Positions 1 to 5,555 are shown, numbered from the stretch's first letter. The stretch is DNA of 7,342 nt from Prevotella sp. (GCA_021204735.1 JAJPYV010000157.1:1-7342); one strand, 5' to 3'. The notes: a model not told the origin generated them from the sequence alone. Translations and numbers: made by a program.

Positions 1-24
1 CAAGCAACCACTCAAGCAAAATCG

Positions 25-79
25 AATTCTTAATTCTTAACTCTTAATTCTTAATTTGCGAAGCATTGTTCTTAATTTG
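25..79. repeat. CTTAATT heptamer tandem repeat overlapping the 3' end of topB
   Basis: Four consecutive 7-base units AATTCTT (25-31, 32-38, 46-52, with the variant AACTCTT at 39-45) run into a partial unit at 53-57. A further block TTCTTAATTTG at 69-79 exactly repeats 48-58. The topB stop codon (44-46) lies inside the array, so the protein ends in the duplicated tail QIKN-NAS-QIKN. A matching 20-bp segment occurs again at 5624-5643. Confidence 0.8.
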
Positions 80-2086
80 TAATTTTATCCTAAAATTGCA
101 CCCTTCCTTCCACCTGTCGCATCCGTATGCCGTCTTACCTTTTATAATATGTCCCTTGCCGCAGACCGGGCACACCTTACCGATTATCGAATCGTCTGCT
201 GGAAGAACGGTCCCCTGACTATCAATCTTTTTCGGTCCTGAAATCACCTCTTTCCTTTTCGTCTTTTTCTTCAAATCCTCATCTGTAACAACGGTTACAT
301 GGCGATTACTCTTGTCTGCCACTACGTCTTTTACAATGGTTGTAATCTGCTCTTTCAACTCATTGATAAACTGCCCTGCATTGTATTTCCCATGCTCTAT
401 GTCACGCAGTTTCTTTTCCCATATACCTGTCAGTTCACAACTCTTGAGCAAATCTTCTTTTATCAGTCCTATCAGTTCTATGCCTGTCGGCGTGGCTACG
501 ATGTTCTTCCGCTCTCGTTTTATGTAATTTCGCTTGAACAATGTCTCGATAATGCTCGCCCTCGATGATGGCCTGCCGATACCGTTTTCCTTCAATGCGG
601 CACGCAACTCCTCATCATCAACAAACTTGCCCGCCGTTTCCATGGCTCTCAACAATGTCGCCTCGGTATAGTATTTCGGTGGTGTCGTCCATTTTTCGGT
701 AAGCGTGGGCTTATGCTCTCCACTCTCTCCCTTCACGAAAGCTGGCAACGTGCGCTCCTCATCGCCTTTCTTATCATCTGCTTCATCTGATGTCTTGACA
801 TCCTTCTCATACAGCACCCTCCAGCCGCTCTCCAAAATCTGTTTTCCGCTAACCTTGAACTCCACGTCCTCTACTTTTCCTGTTACTGTAGTGGTGGAGA
901 ACTTGCAGTCGGGATAGAACACACTGATAAACCTGCGGGCTATCAGGTCGTAAACGTGTGCCTCCATGTCGGTGAGGCCTCTTACCGGTACACCCGTTGG
1001 GATTATGGCATGGTGGTCAGTAACTTTCGATGTGTCAAACACTTTCTTGCTCTTTGGCAACTTGATATTCGCAAGGGGCTGCGTGAACTGCTCGTACCCT
1101 TTCAGTCCTTTTAATGTCGCGGGGCACTTCGGATAGATATCATCACTAAGGTACTGGGTATCAACACGGGGGTATGTGGTGAACTTTTTCTCATACAACG
1201 ACTGTATCGTGTTGAGAGTGGTCTCCGCACTCATGCCGTACTTTTTGTTGCAGTCCACTTGCAGTGATGTGAGGTCATACAGATGGGGAGGTGCTTCCTT
1301 GCCTGCTTTCTTCTGTACATCGGTGACAGTAAATGGCTTCCCCTCGATTTTCCCGAACGACTGCTCGCCTTCTTCCTTACTCGTAAACTTGCCCTTTGTT
1401 GCGGTAAACAGGGTATCACGGTATATCGTTGAGAGTACCCAATATGGCTCTGACTTGAAATTGTCTATCTCTTTCTGACGGTTCACTATCAGCGCAAGCG
1501 TAGGTGTCTGCACGCGTCCTACTGACAGCACCTGTTTCTCCCTGCCGTATTTCAACGTGTACAATCGTGTCGCGTTTATACCTAATATCCAATCGCCTAC
1601 CGCCCTTCCAAGTCCGGCAAGGTACAATAGTTGATATTCTTTCTGGTCTTTCAACTTCTGGAAACCGTCTTTTATCGCCTCATCGGTCATGGAAGATATC
1701 CATAGGCGCATCACAGGACATTTCGCCTGTGCCTTCTGCATCACCCACCTCTGTATCAACTCGCCTTCCTGCCCTGCATCTCCGCAGTTTATTATACTGT
1801 CGGCGGCTTGCATTAGCTTCTCTATAACGGCGAATTGCTTGCGTATTCCTGCATCGTCTATCAGTTTTATACCGAACCGCTGTGGCAACATCGGCAACGT
1901 CTCTATACGCCACTGCTTCCACATAGACGTGTAGTCATGGGGCTCCTTCAACGTGCATAGGTGTCCGTATGTCCAAGTCACCTGATATCCGTTGCCCTCC
2001 ATGTAACCGTCCTGCGATTTCGTGGCTCCCAATATCCTCGCTATATCCTTTGCCACACTCGGCTTTTCGGCAATGCAAACTATCAT
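44..2086 (-). CDS. topB: DNA topoisomerase III (type IA)
   Basis: Type IA topoisomerase that passes single strands to decatenate and relax DNA, acting in the cytoplasm with recombination and replication intermediates. From the chosen start the protein is 680 aa, close to E. coli TopB (653 aa). Seen in order: N-terminal TOPRIM (IAEKPSVAKDIA at 5-16, GDAGQEGE at 102-109 with the metal-binding acidic residues), SVGRVQTPTLA at 188-198, the active-site segment TTYPRVDT with catalytic Tyr305, DHHAIIPT at 357-364, GIGRPSSRASII at 502-513, and a C-terminal zinc ribbon (Cys639, Cys642, Cys656, Cys663). The frame stays open another 60 codons upstream, but that extension resembles nothing and would place the promoter inside the gene. 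The ATG at 2084-2086 begins MIVCIAEKPS, the usual family N-terminus, with AAAAGGG just upstream on the coding strand. The last dozen residues are encoded by a low-complexity repeat. Intact, with no sign of a frameshift. Confidence 0.96.
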   Translation of the reverse strand: MIVCIAEKPSVAKDIARILGATKSQDGYMEGNGYQVTWTYGHLCTLKEPHDYTSMWKQWRIETLPMLPQRFGIKLIDDAGIRKQFAVIEKLMQAADSIINCGDAGQEGELIQRWVMQKAQAKCPVMRLWISSMTDEAIKDGFQKLKDQKEYQLLYLAGLGRAVGDWILGINATRLYTLKYGREKQVLSVGRVQTPTLALIVNRQKEIDNFKSEPYWVLSTIYRDTLFTATKGKFTSKEEGEQSFGKIEGKPFTVTDVQKKAGKEAPPHLYDLTSLQVDCNKKYGMSAETTLNTIQSLYEKKFTTYPRVDTQYLSDDIYPKCPATLKGLKGYEQFTQPLANIKLPKSKKVFDTSKVTDHHAIIPTGVPVRGLTDMEAHVYDLIARRFISVFYPDCKFSTTTVTGKVEDVEFKVSGKQILESGWRVLYEKDVKTSDEADDKKGDEERTLPAFVKGESGEHKPTLTEKWTTPPKYYTEATLLRAMETAGKFVDDEELRAALKENGIGRPSSRASIIETLFKRNYIKRERKNIVATPTGIELIGLIKEDLLKSCELTGIWEKKLRDIEHGKYNAGQFINELKEQITTIVKDVVADKSNRHVTVVTDEDLKKKTKRKEVISGPKKIDSQGTVLPADDSIIGKVCPVCGKGHIIKGKTAYGCDRWKEGCNFRIKLQIKNNASQIKN

Positions 2087-2120
2087 ATCCCTTTTCTGAA
2101 TAGAATTGTAAATGAAAATG

Positions 2121-2152
2121 CAAAGGTAAATAATTTGTCCGCAACTTACAAA
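2121..2152 (-). promoter_or_regulatory. topB promoter (Bacteroidetes -33/-7 type)
   Basis: Read on the minus strand, a perfect -33 TTTG (2149-2152) is followed by exactly 20 bases and a perfect -7 TACCTTTG (2121-2128), matching the Bacteroidetes primary sigma consensus TTTG-N19-21-TAnnTTTG. Transcription would begin near 2114, giving a leader of roughly 28 nt to the ATG at 2086. This also supports the short start over the 60-codon extension. Confidence 0.75.
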
Positions 2153-2176
2153 CGTTTCCAATTTTATCATTTCAAA

Positions 2177-2208
2177 GTTGCACCTTACAATGATTTTGAG
2201 TAACTTTG
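2177..2208 (+). promoter_or_regulatory. Upstream fic promoter candidate
   Basis: GTTG (2177-2180, three of four matches to the -33 TTTG) is separated by 20 bases from a perfect -7 box TAACTTTG (2201-2208). Initiation would be near 2214, leaving a leader of about 80 nt that contains the TGAAAGC/GCTTTCA inverted repeat. Confidence 0.45.
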
Positions 2209-2234
2209 TAGAAGATAAACTGCACTCGGGAATT

Positions 2235-2250
2235 TGAAAGCGAGCTTTCA
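2235..2250. promoter_or_regulatory. 7-bp inverted repeat between the two fic promoter candidates
   Basis: TGAAAGC (2235-2241) and GCTTTCA (2244-2250) are perfect inverted arms around a GA centre. It could be an operator just upstream of the proximal -7 box, or a small leader hairpin in transcripts from the distal promoter. No function is established by the sequence. Confidence 0.35.
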
Positions 2251-2266
2251 TTCCTCTCGTTTGCAC

Positions 2267-2274
2267 TATCTTTG
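2267..2274 (+). promoter_or_regulatory. Proximal fic promoter -7 box candidate
   Basis: TATCTTTG is a perfect TAnnTTTG match 23 bases before the fic ATG. No TTTG lies at the ideal 19-21 base spacing; the nearest candidate is TTTC at 2246-2249 with a 17-base spacer. If used, the leader would be about 17-20 nt. The box lies in the second copy of a repeated segment. Confidence 0.45.
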
Positions 2275-2297
2275 TATAAGATAAGCAAAACCGTTAT

Positions 2298-2855
2298 ATG
2301 AATAGGATGGATAAAAATGATATTGACGGGCAAAGTCTCCTGAAAGCGAAGTCATTGTATGAGTCTGGTGATATCGACAAGATTGAGGTGGGTACAACTT
2401 CCGGATTATGCCAAATCCATAAATATCTCTTTGATGGACTGTACGATTTTGCGGGCAAAATACGCACGATGAATATCGCAAAAGGTGGTTTCAGATTTGC
2501 CAACTGCCTGTACCTTGATGCAATCCTTCCTATAATAGAAAAAATGCCGGAAAATACTTTCGAGGCAATAATAGCTAAATACGTGGAGATGAATGTCGCT
2601 CATCCCTTTATGGAGGGTAACGGCAGAGCCACTCGTATCTGGCTTGACATGATACTCAAAAAGAATATCGGCATGGTTATCGACTGGCAAATGGTTGACA
2701 AGGACTTGTATCTCCAGGCTATGGAACGAAGCCCCATAAATGATTTGGAACTCCGTGTTCTGCTGCAACCTGCCCTTACCGACAAGGTCAATGACCGCGG
2801 CATGATTTTCAAAGGCATCGAACAGTCCTACTACTACGAAGGGTACACTAAATAA
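2298..2855 (+). CDS. fic: Class III Fic protein adenylyltransferase (NmFic-like)
   Basis: 185-aa Fic enzyme expected to transfer AMP from ATP to a hydroxyl side chain of target proteins in the cytoplasm. The complete catalytic motif [12 protein letters not shown] spans 102-113 (His102 catalytic, Glu106 metal-binding, Gly107-Arg110 anion hole, Arg113). The flap segment KGGFRFAN is at 62-69. The C-terminus carries SYYYEG (Ser177-Gly182), the class III inhibitory motif (S/T)xxxE(G/N), with Glu181 as the predicted autoinhibitory residue. The His-to-Glu distance of 79 matches my recollection of Neisseria meningitidis NmFic (His107, Glu186), and the whole protein closely resembles it. NmFic is reported to modify GyrB and ParE and to be relieved by autoAMPylation in the same helix; Tyr178 and Tyr183 occupy the corresponding places here. 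A second in-frame ATG lies at 2307; the first was kept. It diverges from topB. No separate FicA/VbhA-type antitoxin gene is adjacent, as expected for class III. Confidence 0.93.
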   Translation: MNRMDKNDIDGQSLLKAKSLYESGDIDKIEVGTTSGLCQIHKYLFDGLYDFAGKIRTMNIAKGGFRFANCLYLDAILPIIEKMPENTFEAIIAKYVEMNVAHPFMEGNGRATRIWLDMILKKNIGMVIDWQMVDKDLYLQAMERSPINDLELRVLLQPALTDKVNDRGMIFKGIEQSYYYEGYTK

Positions 2856-2881
2856 AAAGTTTCCCTCAAACGGAAACTTTT
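2855..2881 (+). terminator. Terminator hairpin after fic
   Basis: AAAAGTTTCC (2855-2864) pairs perfectly with GGAAACTTTT (2872-2881) across a 7-base loop. It begins at the last base of the fic stop codon and its right arm ends in a T-run continued by TCTTGTATT. It separates fic from the umu operon. Confidence 0.75.
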
Positions 2882-2922
2882 CTTGTATTAAATATTGTCC
2901 GCACCTTATTTTTTCTTTCCCA

Positions 2923-2957
2923 ATATTTTGAAAAACGTTATACGTTTTTCAAAATAT
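2923..2957. promoter_or_regulatory. 35-bp palindrome, probable operator of the umu operon
   Basis: ATATTTTGAAAAACGT (2923-2938) and ACGTTTTTCAAAATAT (2942-2957) are perfect 16-base inverted arms around the 3-base centre TAT. The palindrome ends 5 bp before the -7 box and covers the position where a -33 element would be. There is no T-run or gene end here, so operator is a better reading than terminator. The likely ligand is the adjacent UmuD-like protein with its ribbon-helix-helix-like N-terminus, which is an inference. Confidence 0.7.
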
Positions 2958-2962
2958 ATTGC

Positions 2963-2970
2963 TATATTTG
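2963..2970 (+). promoter_or_regulatory. -7 box of the umu operon
   Basis: TATATTTG is a perfect TAnnTTTG match. No TTTG lies 19-21 bases upstream, where the centre of the large palindrome sits instead. Transcription would start near 2976, leaving a short leader of about 14 nt before the ATG at 2990. Confidence 0.55.
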
Positions 2971-2979
2971 CACCACAAT

Positions 2980-2990
2980 ATATTTTGAAA
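2980..2990 (+). promoter_or_regulatory. Third operator half-site overlapping the start codon
   Basis: ATATTTTGAAA repeats exactly the outer 11 bases of the palindrome's left arm (2923-2933) and, inverted, of its right arm (2947-2957). With the right arm it forms a 13-base inverted repeat (2947-2959 and 2978-2990) whose 18-base spacer contains the -7 box and the expected start point. Its last base is the A of the ATG. This is the arrangement expected of an autorepressed promoter. Confidence 0.5.
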
Positions 2991-3634
2991 TGCAAAATAA
3001 CAGAAAAGATAATCGTGGTGGGACGCGTAAGGGGGCTGGCCGCCCGAAAGGTAACAGCAGATTGTATGCCTTCCGTGCTGACAGACAACTGGCTGATTTC
3101 ATTGACAGTCATACGAACAAGACGGAATTTATCCGCAACTGTATCAACATCGCACGCCTCAAAGTGTCCCAGACAACGTCACACCCCTCCACAATAGGGC
3201 AAATTGGCGAGGTATATCCTGCAACAAGAATAAAACCGTTTGCAATCCCGTTTTTCGACGTGAAAATGGTTGCTGGCTTCCCTATTCCGTTGGACAACGA
3301 CGAAATATCACAAGACATCGATATGTTGAAAATGCTTTGTCCTCACCCGGAGGCTTCTTACCTTATCCGTGTACAAGGAGATTCTATGGTCGATTCTGGC
3401 ATATTCAACGGGGATATCGTGATTGTTGACAAGAGTAATCGCAGCCCCGCCGAACAGGAGGTGGCGGTATGTGAACTGAATGGCGAATACACTCTGAAAC
3501 ATTTCGCAATGAGAAATGGCAAGGGCTGGCTCATTCCCGCCAACCCTGATTTCCCTGAAATAGAAATTACTGACGGGGATGATTTCAGCGTGTGGGGAAC
3601 TGTAACGTATGTAATACATCGCCCAAGAAACTGA
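2990..3634 (+). CDS. UmuD-like S24 autoprotease with N-terminal RHH-like region
   Basis: 214 aa, about 75 aa longer than E. coli UmuD (139 aa). The C-terminal part (about 80-214) is a LexA/UmuD-type S24 peptidase: self-cleavage site Ala95-Gly96 in VAGFPIPL, nucleophile Ser132 in GDSMVDSG, general base Lys170 in YTLKHF. The spacings cleavage-Ser (36) and Ser-Lys (38) are within one residue of UmuD. Cleavage would yield a UmuD'-like product that joins UmuC as polymerase V. The N-terminus is different: a basic GGTRKGAGRPKG stretch (10-21, AT-hook-like) followed by a ribbon-helix-helix-like segment (about 23-58, a strand around LYAFRA and helices around DRQLADFID and KTEFIRNCINIA). This suggests a DNA-binding repressor fused to UmuD. 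It is separated from umuC by 3 bases (operon) and sits behind a large palindrome. The S24 part is secure; the RHH assignment is by pattern only. No clear Shine-Dalgarno. Confidence 0.88.
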   Translation: MQNNRKDNRGGTRKGAGRPKGNSRLYAFRADRQLADFIDSHTNKTEFIRNCINIARLKVSQTTSHPSTIGQIGEVYPATRIKPFAIPFFDVKMVAGFPIPLDNDEISQDIDMLKMLCPHPEASYLIRVQGDSMVDSGIFNGDIVIVDKSNRSPAEQEVAVCELNGEYTLKHFAMRNGKGWLIPANPDFPEIEITDGDDFSVWGTVTYVIHRPRN

Positions 3635-3637
3635 ATT

Positions 3638-4906
3638 ATGTATGCATTAGTCGACTGCAACAGTTTTTTCTGTTCCGTGGAGAAGGTTTTCCACCCAGGT
3701 CTGCGTAGCAAACCTGTCTGTGTGCTGTCTAACAACGATGGTTGCATCGTGGCTCTCACCCCTGAGGCGAAAGCTCTCGGTCTGCACCGTGGCAACCCGT
3801 TATTTAAGGTCATGGATATCGTGAAAGCTAATAATGTGGTGGTGTTCTCCTCCAACATGATGCTGTATGCGGCTATGAGCAAACGGGTAACCAACATCCT
3901 AAGAAAGTCTATCCCACACGTTGAGAAATACAGCATCGATGAGAGCTTCTGCCGTCTCGATGGCTATGAGCGGTTCTGCGACATGGAGAGTTTCATGCGT
4001 GCCATCGTGGAGAAAATACGGCTGTACACCGACATCCCCGTAAGCGTGGGTATCGCTCCGACAAGAACTCTTGCCAAAGTGGGTAGCAAATATGCGAAGA
4101 AATACAAGGGATATGATTCTATCTGTGTTATCGACAACGACTCTAAACGCAGAAAGGCTCTGGAAATGTTCTCTCTTGAGGATATTTGGGGCATCGGCAG
4201 GAGAACTCTCGTGAAATTAAGACAACTGGGGATAAACTCGCCTCTTGACCTTGCGGATAAAAGTGAGAATTGGGTGAAACGTTATTTCACTCTTCCTCTC
4301 GTCAGGACATGGAAAGAACTTAACGGTATTGATTGCATCGATACTTCTGAGGTATTACAGAAACAGAGCATCTGCACCAGTCGTAGTTTCGGTAACATGA
4401 CATCAGACTTGAATGATCTACGTGAGGCAGTGTCTTCTTTTGCCGGCAGTTGCGCCAACAAACTGAGATCGCAGCATGCTGTTGCTGGCAACGTCACGGT
4501 TTTCATACTCTCCAACCGCTTCCGTGAGGACTTGGAACAGTATAATAACATCCGAACTCGACCGATGTTCGTGAATACTTCAGACACTATAGAGATAACT
4601 CACGCTGCTCTGCAATTGCTCAACGAGATGTACCGACCTGGCATTTTATACAAAAAAGCAGGGGTTATCGTTAGCGACATCTCTGATGCTTCCTGTGTCA
4701 CACCCGACTTTTTCGACGTGATAAAAAACCGTCACAACAGAAACCGACTGATGCAGACAATGGACCGTATCAACCAACGTTACGGCACAAAAAGCATCTG
4801 CCTCGCCTCCGAAAGTCTCAACAACCGTCCCTGGCACGTCAAATGCGAACTCAAAAGTTCCAACTACCTCACTGACCTCAACGAAATTCTAACCATCAAA
4901 ATATAA
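3638..4906 (+). CDS. umuC: DNA polymerase V catalytic subunit (Y-family)
   Basis: Error-prone translesion polymerase that copies past damaged bases, expected to work with the processed product of the preceding gene and with RecA. It is 422 aa, the same length as E. coli UmuC. Palm and fingers: DCNSFF at 6-11 with metal ligand Asp6 and Phe11 at the steric-gate position, LSNNDGCIVA at 30-39, SSNMMLYAAMS at 71-81, YSIDES at 98-103 with Asp101/Glu102. Thumb: helix-hairpin-helix EDIWGIGRRTLVKLRQLGI at 181-199. Little finger from about 240 (TSRSFG at 248-252), then a C-terminal DUF4113-like tail (MDRINQRYGTKSICLASE at 375-392). TPDFFDVI near 355-362 lies about where UmuC has its clamp-binding motif, but resemblance is weak. 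It starts 3 bases after the UmuD-like stop codon, so the two are co-transcribed. Its stop codon is 3 bp from that of the convergent DUF5053 gene. Confidence 0.95.
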   Translation: MYALVDCNSFFCSVEKVFHPGLRSKPVCVLSNNDGCIVALTPEAKALGLHRGNPLFKVMDIVKANNVVVFSSNMMLYAAMSKRVTNILRKSIPHVEKYSIDESFCRLDGYERFCDMESFMRAIVEKIRLYTDIPVSVGIAPTRTLAKVGSKYAKKYKGYDSICVIDNDSKRRKALEMFSLEDIWGIGRRTLVKLRQLGINSPLDLADKSENWVKRYFTLPLVRTWKELNGIDCIDTSEVLQKQSICTSRSFGNMTSDLNDLREAVSSFAGSCANKLRSQHAVAGNVTVFILSNRFREDLEQYNNIRTRPMFVNTSDTIEITHAALQLLNEMYRPGILYKKAGVIVSDISDASCVTPDFFDVIKNRHNRNRLMQTMDRINQRYGTKSICLASESLNNRPWHVKCELKSSNYLTDLNEILTIKI

Positions 4907-4920
4907 AAATCAGATATTTT
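4898..4920. terminator. Weak A/T hairpin at the convergent umuC/DUF5053 ends
   Basis: AAAATAT (4898-4904) and ATATTTT (4914-4920) are inverted arms spanning both stop codons, followed by T-rich sequence on the plus strand and preceded by A-rich sequence (T-rich on the minus strand). It contains only A/T pairs, so it is a weak candidate for a shared bidirectional terminator. No better one is visible between the genes. Confidence 0.25.
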
Positions 4921-5167
4921 CGGCACAAATATGAATTCTACTCGCGAGGTCATTTAGCGCATCTTTGAGCTTACACTTTTCTTCTTCAGTGAATCCTCCT
5001 TGACCGCCATTACCATCAATGCCATCAAGTTTATGATATAACCATGAAGAGGACTTGCCGAAATAATAGTGTGCAATTTCCCTCCATGAAACTGTTAGAA
5101 GAATATCATTCAACCTCTTCTTTACCATAGTATCCTTATTTGTCTTTACTTCAATTGCTGCCTCCAT
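4910..5167 (-). CDS. DUF5053 family small protein
   Basis: 85-aa soluble protein of unknown function. The segment VSWREIAHYYFGKSSSWLYHKLDG (26-49), followed by a Gly/Asn-rich turn and FTEEEKCKLKDALNDLASRI (59-78), matches the pattern I associate with DUF5053, a Bacteroidetes family whose core (YFGKS.SWLY..L.G...NG) looks like a helix-turn-helix. A DNA-binding role is possible but not shown. Remembered DUF5053 proteins are often longer at the N-terminus, so this is a short form. The start is set by AGGAG on the minus strand (5178-5182) 10 bases before the ATG, one of the few good Shine-Dalgarno sites in the window; an internal Met14 is the alternative. It lies 57 bp downstream of the 41-aa gene on the same strand, probably in one transcript, and converges on umuC. 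It is more A/T-rich than its neighbours, which suggests accessory DNA. Confidence 0.8.
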   Translation of the reverse strand: MEAAIEVKTNKDTMVKKRLNDILLTVSWREIAHYYFGKSSSWLYHKLDGIDGNGGQGGFTEEEKCKLKDALNDLASRIHICAENI

Positions 5168-5177
5168 AACCTATTTA

Positions 5178-5182
5178 CTCCT
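5178..5182 (-). promoter_or_regulatory. Shine-Dalgarno of the DUF5053 gene
   Basis: AGGAG on the minus strand, 10 bases upstream of the ATG at 5165-5167. It fixes the 85-aa start over the internal Met14. Confidence 0.6.
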
Positions 5183-5224
5183 AAATTTTTAAAAATTAAA
5201 AATTGTCATTCCTATGATCTTCAA

Positions 5225-5350
5225 CTAATTCATCAAAATCTGTTGAGCATACCATAACAACTCTGGATGTCCATTGGGGTACGAGTTCCTATAATTCCTA
5301 ATTGCAGAAATAAGCTCTGATTCTTTTTCAGTTAATTCTGTTTCTTTCAT
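5225..5350 (-). CDS. 41-aa hypothetical protein
   Basis: A short frame from ATG (5348-5350) to TAG (5225-5227) encoding 41 residues that begin MKETELTEKESELISAIRNY and end HPELLWYAQQILMN. It is highly charged at the start, then predicted helical, with an ELTEKExELIxAIRNYRxSYPNG pattern that I recall from short, functionally unknown Bacteroidales proteins; no precise family name can be given. Support for being real: a good promoter 24 bases upstream (-33 CTTG, 20 bases, -7 TATATTTG), a protein-like composition, and a same-strand DUF5053 gene 57 bp downstream. No Shine-Dalgarno is seen. It has no membrane segment or signal peptide. It might be a regulator or a partner of the DUF5053 protein, but nothing in the sequence decides this. 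Confidence 0.6.
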   Translation of the reverse strand: MKETELTEKESELISAIRNYRNSYPNGHPELLWYAQQILMN

Positions 5351-5373
5351 GATAAAGTTAGTTTTAGATTGTG

Positions 5374-5405
5374 CAAATATAATACGAAAATTCGTATTGT
5401 GCAAG
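5374..5405 (-). promoter_or_regulatory. Promoter of the 41-aa/DUF5053 pair with an internal palindromic operator
   Basis: On the minus strand, CTTG (5402-5405) is followed by 20 bases and a perfect -7 TATATTTG (5374-5381). The spacer is almost filled by the inverted repeat AATACGAA (5381-5388) / TTCGTATT (5391-5398). The direct repeat ATTGTGCAA (5368-5376 and 5396-5404) flanks it. A palindrome between -33 and -7 is the classic position for repressor binding. Start expected near 5367, with a leader of about 17 nt. Confidence 0.6.
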
Positions 5406-5505
5406 ACTTTTAATATAAATGTTTGATTTCATCCAAAATTTCTTGTCTTGTCATAATTCTTACAAGTCAAACAATACATATTTCTTTTCCCAAAATCCTT
5501 CTACA

Positions 5506-5555
5506 ATATTTACAAAGAATGAGTTCGGTTTTGAGCCGAACTCACTCTTAAATAT
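5506..5555. repeat. Long imperfect inverted repeat (hairpin)
   Basis: The core TGAGTTCGG (5520-5528) and CCGAACTCA (5536-5544) pairs 9 bases around the 7-base loop TTTTGAG. After one A·C mismatch the stem continues with AGA/TCT (5516-5518/5546-5548). After a 3-base left bulge (5513-5515) it continues with ATATTTA (5506-5512) and TAAATAT (5549-5555). That makes 19 pairs in total. It could act as a terminator in either direction (T-run at 5565-5571 on the plus strand) or be a small repeat element. Confidence 0.6.

Larger units (their letters stand above)
2201..2284 (+). repeat. Direct repeat of a promoter -7/start region
   Basis: TAACTTTGTAGAAGATAA (2201-2218) and TATCTTTGTATAAGATAA (2267-2284) are identical at 16 of 18 positions and lie 66 bp apart on the same strand. 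Each begins with a perfect TAnnTTTG box, so the repeat duplicates the core of a promoter upstream of fic. Confidence 0.65.

Noticed and set aside
25..56. The heptamer array as a CRISPR array or an integration site
   Set aside because: The units are 7 bp, contiguous and without spacers, and no integrase, tRNA gene or cas gene is present in the window.
1504..1934. Plus-strand and alternative minus-strand frames of 80-107 codons inside topB
   Set aside because: They overlap the conserved TOPRIM and catalytic core of topB completely and carry no motif of their own.
2087..2266. A 60-codon N-terminal extension of topB
   Set aside because: The frame is open, but the extension matches nothing in type IA topoisomerases, would contain the TTTG-N20-TACCTTTG promoter, and the internal ATG at 2086 gives the standard family N-terminus.
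2406..2768. 120-codon minus-strand frame opposite fic
   Set aside because: It is antisense to the conserved Fic catalytic core, and no family is recognised.
2923..2957. The 35-bp palindrome as a transcription terminator for fic
   Set aside because: fic already has a 10-bp hairpin with a T-run directly at its stop codon. This palindrome lies over 65 bp further on, is not followed by a T-run, and abuts a -7 box.
3358..3936. 192-codon minus-strand frame across the umuD-like/umuC junction
   Set aside because: It lies opposite the S24 catalytic domain and the polymerase N-terminus, both clearly coding on the plus strand.
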